Shown here piece by piece: positions 8,376-14,166 of a DNA stretch of 24,727 nt (its first letter is position 1; every line of letters starts with the position of its first letter). Under the pieces are notes generated by a model, which was given only the letters and a program-made list of their open reading frames with translations, had not been told where the DNA came from and searched no databases. The DNA is from DASZMJ01 sp035551935 (lineage in GTDB: Bacteria; Planctomycetota; Planctomycetia; Isosphaerales; Isosphaeraceae), in assembly GCA_035551935.1 (NCBI GenBank), contig DASZMJ010000595.1:1-24727 (forward strand), given 5' to 3'. A program made the translations under genes and the position numbers.

Positions 8376-8553
8376 GAAAGGGCCACCGATGCCGTTGCTG
8401 GACCACTTCAACCCGCCCCTGAACCGAACGCACCCCTGGCGCAGCTTCCACGGGGCATGGGCCGCGGCCATGGCCCGACTGCTCAACCAGGGTGTCTTGC
8501 CCCCGGGCTATTACGCCGTCCCACTCTTTGATCGCGACGGTCCCATCGAGATC

Positions 8554-8676
8554 CAGGGCGAACGCACGTGTTTCGCAAATCCTTGTCCTGCAAGGATTTG
8601 CAATCTAGTGCACGGAATTCAACTAGTCGCAAGTTCTTTGCAGACAAGGATTTGTGAATTAGATGCGTTTGCCCTG
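8554..8676. mobile_element. 123-bp MITE-like element with terminal inverted repeats
   Basis: The ends are CAGGGCGAACGCA (8554-8566) and, on the reverse strand from 8676, CAGGGCAAACGCA: 12 of 13 match. After a 9-base variable stretch on each side, a second inverted block CAAATCCTTGTC (8576-8587; reverse complement at 8643-8654) matches 12 of 12, so both ends have the same 13+9+12 layout. The element is flanked by perfect 10-bp direct repeats CATCGAGATC (8544-8553 and 8677-8686). It is clearly more AT-rich than its host gene and encodes no transposase. Its size, paired ends and target duplication define a non-autonomous MITE. A parent transposase must be elsewhere. IS families making 8-10 bp duplications (for example ISAs1) are candidates, by inference. 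Confidence 0.9.
8575..8601. repeat. Internal hairpin of the MITE
   Basis: GCAAATCCTTG (8575-8585) and CAAGGATTTGC (8591-8601) form a perfect 11-bp inverted repeat with a 5-base loop in the left half of the element. The right arm motif CAAGGATTTG occurs again at 8645-8654, so the left block can pair either locally or with the right end. Confidence 0.8.
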
Positions 8677-9259
8677 CATCGAGATCGACGTGGCCACACT
8701 GCGAGACCATGGGGCCCCTGGGTCCGCGATCGGTGGGTCCGAGCCGCGGACTTGGGCGGCACCGGACCCTGCTTTCGCGGTCGCGGTCGATCTTGCCACC
8801 GTCGATGGTGTCGAGGTCCAGGTCTTTGCCGACGACGGCGACCCGCGCCTCGCGGCCGCGGTCGAGCTGCTCAGCCCACGGAACAAGGACCGCCCCGCGG
8901 CCCGGCAGGCGTTCGCGGTCAAGTGCGTCGGCTACCTGCAACAGGGTTGCGGTGTCGTGCTCTTAGACACCGTCACGACGCGAAGAGCCGACCTCAACCG
9001 CACCATCTTGGCACTCCTTGGGGTCGATCCCGGCGCGGCCGCTCTACCGCTGTCAAGCCTCTCGGCGGTTTCCTACCGGGCCGTGGGCCGTGAGGAGGAA
9101 CCGCAACAACTTCAGCTGTGGCCGGCGTCGCTCACCTTGGCCCAGCCCCTGCCGACCCTCCCCTTGTGGATCGCGCCCGACTTCTCCGTGCCCCTCGATC
9201 TGGAGGCCAGCTACCAGATGACCTGCGCAGACCTTCGCATCCTTCAAGCGAGTTGATGC

Positions 9260-9361
9260 GAGGGGGGATTCGCCGCAGAGGACGCGGAGACTTGGAGAAA
9301 TCAAAAATTTAAATTTACAAATTTGAATGAACCCCGCGTCCTCTGCGGCGAATCCCCCCTC
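9260..9361. repeat. Perfect 28-bp inverted repeat between convergent genes
   Basis: The arms at 9260-9287 and 9334-9361 are exact reverse complements (28 of 28), starting GAGGGGGGATTCGCC and ending CGAATCCCCCCTC. The 46-base loop is AT-rich (AAATTTAAATTT-like). It starts 4 bases after the DUF4058 stop, and its right arm contains two bases of the cysteine desulfurase stop codon (9360-9362). A transcript from either side would form a very stable hairpin, so a bidirectional transcription block is plausible. The length and exactness also fit a repeat element of the intergenic-palindrome type. No flanking duplication was found. Confidence 0.85.
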
Positions 9362-10517
9362 AAAGCACGCCCGCGGTGATCTCGCTCATCGCTTGAATGA
9401 ACAGATTAATATCTTCGATCGTGTTGAATGGTCCCGGGCTGAGGCGGAGGGTGCCGTCGGGGAAGGTGCCGAGGCGGCGGTGGATGTAGGGGGCGCAGTG
9501 GAGGCCGGGGCGGACGGCGATATTGAATTGACCGTCAAGGCTACCAGCCACGTCTTGGGGGTTGTACACATCGGGGTCAGGCGAGATGAGCGAGAGGGCG
9601 CCGACGTGGGTGTCCGGGTCCCAGCGGCCGGCGACCTTCCAGCCGTCGGGGTTGGCCTCGGCCCAGTCGACGACCTTCTGAAGCAGCTCGACCTCGTGCC
9701 GCCGGTTCGCTTCCTCGCCCCGCGACGCGACCCACTCGACGCCCGCGGCCAGGCCGGCGATGCCGAGGACGTTGGGCGTGCCGCCCTCAAGCAGGTGAGG
9801 CAATTCCTCGGGCTGCACCTCCGACTTCGAGTCGCCGCCAGTTCCCCCTTCGCGCCAGGGGCGGACATGGGCCCGGGGGCCCACATAGAGGGCGCCGGTG
9901 CCGGTCGGACCGTAGAGGGCCTTGTGGCCGGGGAAGGCCAGTAAATCGATTGGCATGGCCCGCAGGTCGATCGGCACGACCCCAGCAGACTGCGCGGCGT
10001 CGACGAGTAGGAGTGCATCGGCTTCGCGGGCGATCCGGCCGACCTCGGCGACGGGCTGGACGGTGCCGAGGACGTTGGCCGCGTGGGTCATGGCGACGAG
10101 CCTTGTCTCGGGCCGGAGGGCCTTGCGGACGTCATCGGGGTTGATATAACCATCCTCCGAGGCGACCCGCGTCAGCGTGATGACGCCCGCCTTCTCGAGG
10201 GCGCGGAGCGGTCGGCTGATCGAGTTGTGCTCGAGGTCGGTCGTGATGGCATGGTCGCCGGGCCGGAGGGTGCCCTTGATGGCGATGTTCAGGCCGTCGG
10301 TGCAGTTCATTGTAAACGCCCAACGCTTGTGTCCTTCCCCATGGAAGAACCGGTCAAGCGCCAGCCTCGCGTTGTCGATCGTCCGCTGCGCCTCCGTCGC
10401 CATCCGGTGGCTCGACCGGCCAGGGTTCGCCAGGCTCGTGCGGGCGAACTCGTCCATCGCCCTGTAGACCGGCTCGGGCTTCGGGAAGCTGGTGGCGGCG
10501 TTGTCGAGGTAGATCAT
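9360..10517 (-). CDS. Cysteine desulfurase (class V aminotransferase, SufS/NifS-like)
   Basis: The product is 385 aa, starting MIYLDNAATSFPKPE at 10517. Upstream residues in the same open frame belong to the intergenic region and the previous gene. Class V PLP motifs are present: SSHRMATEAQ near 40; AHAANVLGTVQP (~145); DAAQSAGVVPID; the Schiff-base lysine in FPGHKALYGPTG (K199); and the catalytic cysteine in RPGLHCAPY (C341), which receives sulfur as a persulfide. It most resembles the TIGR01977-type cysteine desulfurase family. The reaction is cysteine to alanine plus enzyme-bound persulfide. It is the last gene of a five-gene - strand operon with an E1-like enzyme and a sulfur-carrier protein, which makes it the likely sulfur source for charging that carrier. 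The gap to the E1 gene is 41 bases. No strong ribosome binding site is seen. Confidence 0.92.
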   Translation of the reverse strand: MIYLDNAATSFPKPEPVYRAMDEFARTSLANPGRSSHRMATEAQRTIDNARLALDRFFHGEGHKRWAFTMNCTDGLNIAIKGTLRPGDHAITTDLEHNSISRPLRALEKAGVITLTRVASEDGYINPDDVRKALRPETRLVAMTHAANVLGTVQPVAEVGRIAREADALLLVDAAQSAGVVPIDLRAMPIDLLAFPGHKALYGPTGTGALYVGPRAHVRPWREGGTGGDSKSEVQPEELPHLLEGGTPNVLGIAGLAAGVEWVASRGEEANRRHEVELLQKVVDWAEANPDGWKVAGRWDPDTHVGALSLISPDPDVYNPQDVAGSLDGQFNIAVRPGLHCAPYIHRRLGTFPDGTLRLSPGPFNTIEDINLFIQAMSEITAGVL

Positions 10518-10558
10518 CGGTGGGGACCGGAGCGGGGTGGTGGAGGATGTACTGGGTT

Positions 10559-11611
10559 TCAGATTCCTACATATTGGGCGTACAGCGTCCTCGCCTTGGC
10601 GATGTCGTTGGTCCCCTTGATGATGGCGCGGCCGTCGGGGAAGACGGTGAACTCGTGGCCGTCGGCGGCGAAGCGGAGCATGAAGGCGTTGTGGCGGACC
10701 TCGCCGAGCGGGGCGAGCTGCTGGGCGAGCTCGGCGAAGTTCAACGGCTCGGCGCGGCGGGTGGCGACCTGCACGGCGTTGCGGCCGCAGAGGGTCGTCG
10801 TGTGCGAGCCTTCCTTGCCGTCGAGCCACTCGAACTGCCGTCGCCGGCAGCAGGGGCAGTCGACCTTGCCCAGGAGGCCGGCGATCTTCAGGCGGCGGAA
10901 GGTCCAGTCCCAGACGTCGACCATGATCAATTCGGTGTTGATGGTATCGAGGGCGCCGGTGAGGACCTTGATCGCCTCGACGGCCTCGAACGAGGCGATG
11001 ACGGCGACGGCCGGGCCGAGCACGCCGGCGGTCTCGCAGGTGGCGGTCATGCCCGGCGGCGGGCTCTTCTCGACGAGGCAGCGGATGCAGGGGGTCCGGC
11101 CGGGGACGATCGTCGTCGTCTGCCCCTCGCTGCCGATGACGCCGCCGAAGATCCAGGGCTTGCCGAGCTTGACCGCCGCGTCGTTGATCAGGTAGCGCGT
11201 CTCGAAGTTATCCGTGCCGTCGAGGATCAGGTCGGCGTCGCCGACGAGGTCGAGGATGTTCGTGTGGTCGATGTCGGTGACGACCGGCTCGATGTCCACC
11301 TGGCTATTGATCGCCCGCAGCTTCCTGGCCGCGGCCTCGGCCTTGGGGAGGTTGTCGGCGACGTCCTGCTCGTCGAAGAGGATCTGCCGCTGGAGGTTGT
11401 GCGTCTCGATGAAGTCGCGGTCGACGATCCGGACGTGGCCGACGCCCGCGCGGACGACGTGGTTGGCCAGGACCGTCCCCAGCGCCCCGCAGCCGCAGAT
11501 CGTCACCCGGCTCGCCATCAGCTTGCGCTGGCCGGCCTCGCCGAGCCCGTGGAAACGGACCTGTCGGCTGTAGCGCTCGATCGGGTCGGCCGCCTTCGCT
11601 TCGTGGGCCAT
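10559..11611 (-). CDS. ThiF/MoeB/HesA-family E1-like adenylyltransferase
   Basis: The product is 350 aa. YSRQVRFHGLGEAGQ near residue 14 and GCGALG (40-45) form the ATP-binding start. Next come NLQRQILF (E1 arginine region), LILDGTDNFETRYLIND (the acidic metal-binding segment), and CxxC pairs in TPCIRC and DCPCC for structural zinc. CETAGVLGP carries a conserved cysteine. A C-terminal ~80-residue extension (TLCGRNAVQV...VFPDGRAIIKGT) replaces the rhodanese domain of MoeZ-type enzymes. By family it adenylates the C-terminal glycine of a ubiquitin-like sulfur carrier so that sulfur can be added as a thiocarboxylate. The adjacent carrier gene (69 bases upstream) ends in Gly-Gly and is the obvious substrate; the downstream cysteine desulfurase is the obvious sulfur donor. 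Confidence 0.92.
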   Translation of the reverse strand: MAHEAKAADPIERYSRQVRFHGLGEAGQRKLMASRVTICGCGALGTVLANHVVRAGVGHVRIVDRDFIETHNLQRQILFDEQDVADNLPKAEAAARKLRAINSQVDIEPVVTDIDHTNILDLVGDADLILDGTDNFETRYLINDAAVKLGKPWIFGGVIGSEGQTTTIVPGRTPCIRCLVEKSPPPGMTATCETAGVLGPAVAVIASFEAVEAIKVLTGALDTINTELIMVDVWDWTFRRLKIAGLLGKVDCPCCRRRQFEWLDGKEGSHTTTLCGRNAVQVATRRAEPLNFAELAQQLAPLGEVRHNAFMLRFAADGHEFTVFPDGRAIIKGTNDIAKARTLYAQYVGI

Positions 11612-11630
11612 CGCTCGGCTTTCTTCGTTG

Positions 11631-11647
11631 GGTGGGCCCGGCCCACC
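11631..11647. repeat. Small hairpin in the carrier-E1 gene spacer
   Basis: GGTGGGC (11631-11637) and GCCCACC (11641-11647) form a perfect 7-bp stem with a 3-base loop in the 69-base spacer between the sulfur-carrier and E1 genes. There is no T-tract, so full termination is unlikely. It could stabilise RNA ends or attenuate, or be a small repeat. Confidence 0.45.
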
Positions 11648-11680
11648 GTGCTCTCGTTCTCGAATCTACAAGGGATCAAT

Positions 11681-11950
11681 TCAGCCCCCGGCGATCGCCG
11701 GGATGATGTCGATCTGGTCGCGGTCGGCGACGGCGGTGGCGAGGTCGTCGATGTAGCGGATGTCCTCGTTGTTGACGTAGACGTTGACGTACTGCCGCAG
11801 CTCGGCGCCGTCGAAGATGCGGTCGCGCAAGGCGGGGTGGTCCTTGGCGACGTTCTCCAGGACCTCGCCGACCGTCGCGCCGGCGGCCTCGAGGCGGTCG
11901 CGGCCGCCGGTGTGGGGCCGCAAGGGGGTGGGGATGGTGACGGTGGGCAT
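11681..11950 (-). CDS. MoaD/ThiS-like ubiquitin-fold sulfur-carrier protein
   Basis: The product is 89 aa, starting MPTVTIPTPLRPHTGG and ending IIPAIAGG. The exposed C-terminal Gly-Gly is directly at the stop, so no processing is needed before activation. The pattern of a beta-strand start, a central GATVGEVLENVAKDHPAL helix, YVNVYVNNEDIRYIDDL, and D(Q)IDIIPAIAGG is the MoaD/ThiS fold. Family members carry sulfur as a C-terminal thiocarboxylate for molybdopterin (MoaD), thiamine (ThiS), cysteine (CysO) or homocysteine (HcyS). No molybdopterin or thiamine genes lie near it, while a SAM riboswitch and a PLP enzyme head its operon. An amino-acid sulfur role is therefore the best reading, by inference. 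GAAGGGA lies about 9 bases before the ATG. Confidence 0.93.
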   Translation of the reverse strand: MPTVTIPTPLRPHTGGRDRLEAAGATVGEVLENVAKDHPALRDRIFDGAELRQYVNVYVNNEDIRYIDDLATAVADRDQIDIIPAIAGG

Positions 11951-11983
11951 GGATGGGGTCCCTTCCGGCGGCCGTTCGCCGCG

Positions 11984-12406
11984 TCATTTCTTCTCGAACT
12001 CGAACAGGACGTTGTAGGGGGGCTTGGCGGCCTCCTCGGGGTCGAGCCGCGTCGGCCGCGTCTTCTTGTTATAGCAGACCTTCAGCCGCTGGCCGTCGAT
12101 CTCGTAGATGCCTTGGTAGACGACCTTGCCGTCGAGGCTCAGGTCGATCGTCTTCGGCTCGGCCTTCGGGTCGATCGCGAAGGTCCAGGGCTTTTCCGCC
12201 TTCTTGCCATCATGCGTGTTGACGACCTGGTCCTTCTCGAACGTCCACGTGTCCATCGGATCGGCGGGGACATCGATTGACCGCGCGCCGACCTTGCAGG
12301 AGAGGACGAGCCACGTCCCCTTCAGCCGCTCCTTGTCCTCCTTCTTGGGCTCGTCGCCGAGGGCGAGGAGTGGGACCGTCAGCACGATGAAGGCGAGGGC
12401 TCGCAT
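11984..12406 (-). CDS. Secreted TIGR03067-domain protein
   Basis: The product is 140 aa, starting MRALAFIVLTVPLLALGDEP, with AGGAG 9 bases upstream. Residues 1-17 look like a Sec signal peptide, with likely cleavage after ALG. The mature part follows the TIGR03067 pattern seen mainly in planctomycetes: LKGTWLVLSCKVG near 30, a WTFEKDQVV strand, FAIDPKAEPKTIDLSLDGK, and QGIYEIDGQRLKVCYNKKTRPTRLDP. The fold is probably a small lipocalin-like beta barrel; the function is unknown. It sits 14 bases after the threonine-synthase-like gene and 33 bases before the sulfur carrier, in the middle of an otherwise cytoplasmic sulfur operon, which is unexpected for an exported protein. Confidence 0.85.
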   Translation of the reverse strand: MRALAFIVLTVPLLALGDEPKKEDKERLKGTWLVLSCKVGARSIDVPADPMDTWTFEKDQVVNTHDGKKAEKPWTFAIDPKAEPKTIDLSLDGKVVYQGIYEIDGQRLKVCYNKKTRPTRLDPEEAAKPPYNVLFEFEKK

Positions 12407-12420
12407 GGCTCGCAGCTCCT

Positions 12421-13680
12421 TCAGACGGCGGCCAGGGCCGGCGCCTCGGCGCCGACGAGGGCCTCGAAGTCGGTCATGGTGGGGGGGATGACGACGGGGC
12501 GGGGGAGGCGGTCGATCAGCGCCTCCTGGGTCTTCAGGCCGTTGCCGGTGATGCAGAGGACGGTCGAGCCGTCGCGGTCGATCTTGCCCTGCTCGATCAG
12601 CTTCTTCGCGACGGCCAGGGTGACGCCGCCGGCGGTCTCGGCCCAGATGCCCTCGGTCTCGGCCAGCAGGCGCATGGCGTCGACGATCGCGTCGTCGTCG
12701 ACGTCCTCGCCCCAGCCGCCGGTGGAGCGCATCAGCTTCGAGGCGAAGTAGCCGTCGGCCGGGTCGCCGATGGCCAGGCTCTTGGCGATCGTGCTCGGGT
12801 TGCGCACCGGCTTGACGCGGGCCGCGTCGGTCTTGACCGTCTGGGTGATCGGGTTGCAGCCGGTGGCCTGGGCGCCGAACATCCGGGTCCGGACCGGGCC
12901 GATCAGGTCGAGCCGCTCGAGCTCCTGGAACGCCTTGTAGATCTTGCCGATCAGGCTGCCGCCGGCCATCGGCGCCACGATGTGGTCGGGCGCCCGCCAG
13001 CCCAGATCCTCGGCGATCTCGAAGCCCATCGACTTCGACCCCTCGGCGTAGAAGGGCCGGAGGTTCACGTTGACGAAACCCCAGCCGAACCGGAAGGCGA
13101 TCTGCGAGCAGAGGCGGTTGACTTGGTCGTAGTTGCCGTGGATCGCGATCACCTTGGCGCCGTAGATCGTCGCGCCGAGGACCTTGCCCTGCTCGAGGCC
13201 GTCGGGGATCAGGACGTACGCCTTCAGGCCCGCCGCGGCGGCATTCGCGGCGACGCTGCCGGCGAGGTTGCCGGTCGAGGCGCAGCCGACGGTCTGGAAG
13301 CCGAACTCGACGGCCTTCGACAACGCCACGGCGACGACCCGGTCCTTGAACGAGAGGCTCGGGTGGTTGACCGCGTCGTTCTTGATATAAAGCTCGGCCA
13401 CGCCGAGCACCCTGGCCAGGTTGTCGGCCTTGATCAGGGGCGTGCCGCCGACGTGCCGGCCGACGGTCGGCTCGTCGTCGACGGGCAGGAGCTCGCGATA
13501 GCGCCACATCGTCCGCGGCCTGGCGGCGATGGCGGCGCGGTGGAAGGTGCGGGCGACGGCCTCGTAGTCGTACTCGACCTCCAGTGGGCCGAAGTCGTCC
13601 GTGCAGAAGTTCAGGGGCTCTTTCGGGTAGAGCTTGCCGCAGAGGCGACACTTCAGGCCGCGGACCAAGTCGTGCGACAT
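12421..13680 (-). CDS. thrC: Threonine-synthase-like PLP enzyme, SAM-riboswitch controlled
   Basis: The product is 419 aa. The ATG at 13680 has GGAG 7 bases upstream (13688-13691). The N-terminus has a zinc-ribbon-like segment (CRLCG at 11-15, FC at ~25-26, FGPLEVEYDY), followed by GGTPLIKADNLA. The PLP lysine is in PSLSFKDRVV (K112). Then come CASTGNLAGSVAA (phosphate/substrate loop), AEGSKSMGFEIAEDLGW and APMAGGSL. These are the hallmarks of threonine synthase, which converts O-phosphohomoserine to threonine. It is the first gene after a SAM-I riboswitch and is followed by sulfur-carrier, E1 and desulfurase genes. A true threonine synthase shut off by SAM would be unusual, so an O-phosphohomoserine sulfur-transfer role (homocysteine synthesis) deserves testing. 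The fold is certain; the reaction is open. Confidence 0.88.
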   Translation of the reverse strand: MSHDLVRGLKCRLCGKLYPKEPLNFCTDDFGPLEVEYDYEAVARTFHRAAIAARPRTMWRYRELLPVDDEPTVGRHVGGTPLIKADNLARVLGVAELYIKNDAVNHPSLSFKDRVVAVALSKAVEFGFQTVGCASTGNLAGSVAANAAAAGLKAYVLIPDGLEQGKVLGATIYGAKVIAIHGNYDQVNRLCSQIAFRFGWGFVNVNLRPFYAEGSKSMGFEIAEDLGWRAPDHIVAPMAGGSLIGKIYKAFQELERLDLIGPVRTRMFGAQATGCNPITQTVKTDAARVKPVRNPSTIAKSLAIGDPADGYFASKLMRSTGGWGEDVDDDAIVDAMRLLAETEGIWAETAGGVTLAVAKKLIEQGKIDRDGSTVLCITGNGLKTQEALIDRLPRPVVIPPTMTDFEALVGAEAPALAAV

Positions 13681-13831
13681 CAACGGTCTCCGATGCTGGT
13701 CGACGCCACCGGCACCAGAGCGCGAGCATGCGGGCGAGACGCGACCCGATTCGGGACGGGTCGGCTTGCCGTGATCGGGAGGGATAAGGAGGGACGGTGG
13801 CCGGCGTTGCAAGGGGGCCGGCCCCGCGTTC
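13681..13831 (-). promoter_or_regulatory. Leader between S-box aptamer and thrC-like start (possible expression platform)
   Basis: On the - strand this leader holds GGCCGGC / GCCGGCC (7-bp stem, just after P1) without a U-tract, so classical termination is not obvious. Further down is CCTCCTTATCCC; its CTTATC (13788-13783) can pair with the 3' strand of P1, and its CCTCC could pair with the GGAG ribosome binding site at 13688-13691. A translational switch is therefore possible. This comes from reading the sequence, not from folding. Confidence 0.35.
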
Positions 13832-13970
13832 CATCTTATCTATCCCAGGGGCCCCGGCCGGCGGTTCTGCCGGCGAGGCTGGGCAGGAGTTAGCACCAGC
13901 ATCCACCGTATTGGTGGACCGGTTGCTGTGGCGTCAACGGGCCCGTCCCTCAGCCACTCTGGATAAGATG
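13832..13970 (-). promoter_or_regulatory. SAM-I (S-box) riboswitch upstream of the thrC-like gene
   Basis: Read on the - strand, the RNA starts CATCTTATCCAGAGTGGC, continues GAGGGACGGGCCCGTTGAC and CAGCAACC, and then GGTGCTAACTCCTGCC. These match the S-box core in order (AGAG, GAGGGA, GGCCC, TGA, GCAACC, GGTGC-AA-TCC-GC). The P1 helix is perfect over 9 bp: CATCTTATC (13970-13962) with GATAAGATG (13840-13832). A variable arm, CCACC...GGTGG, sits between the GCAACC and GGTGC blocks. The aptamer ends about 150 bases before the thrC-like ATG. S-box RNAs lower expression of methionine and sulfur genes when S-adenosylmethionine is high. No strong promoter was identified upstream at 13971-14166, a stretch in which I see no gene. 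Confidence 0.95.
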
Positions 13971-14166
13971 CGCGCCGAATTGTGATGGAGAAACTGTAAC
14001 TCCCCCATGCCGCGTCGTCAAGGCGCCGCCGGCCCGCGAGGCGTCGGCGCCGAGGGAACTCGTCGTCGACGACGGTCGTCCAAGGAGAGACGGCCGTCGG
14101 CCGTCGGCCGTTCTCGACGTCCGTCTATGGAACGACTGCCACGATCAAGCCGAAGGAGCGTCCCCG

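Larger units (their letters stand above)
8389..9256 (+). pseudogene. DUF4058-family gene interrupted by a 123-bp MITE-like insertion
   Basis: The first part, from ATG 8389 (MPLLDHFNPPLNRTHPWRSF), reads in frame to ...LFDRDGPIEI at 8553. The rest of the same family domain continues in another frame (IEIDVATLRDHG, VEVQVFADDGDPRLAAAVEL, AFAVKCVGYLQQGCGVVLLD) to TGA 9254-9256. Deleting 8545-8677 (133 bases: insertion plus one copy of a 10-bp duplication) rejoins the frames as DRDGPIEIDVATL and gives 244 aa, the length expected for this family of unknown function. As it stands, ribosomes starting at 8389 read through the element and out of frame to 9093. The downstream 197 aa could be made from an ATG at 8663 inside the element. 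The gene is probably inactive, and the insertion looks recent because the duplication is perfect. Confidence 0.88.

Noticed and set aside
9260..9361. The 28-bp inverted repeat as a second MITE
   Set aside because: No flanking direct repeat was found and its ends do not match the MITE at 8554-8676, so I leave it as a palindromic repeat.
13832..13970. Other leader types (T-box, cobalamin riboswitch) for this structured region
   Set aside because: The ordered S-box core and perfect P1 fit SAM-I; T-box and B12-box consensus sequences are absent.
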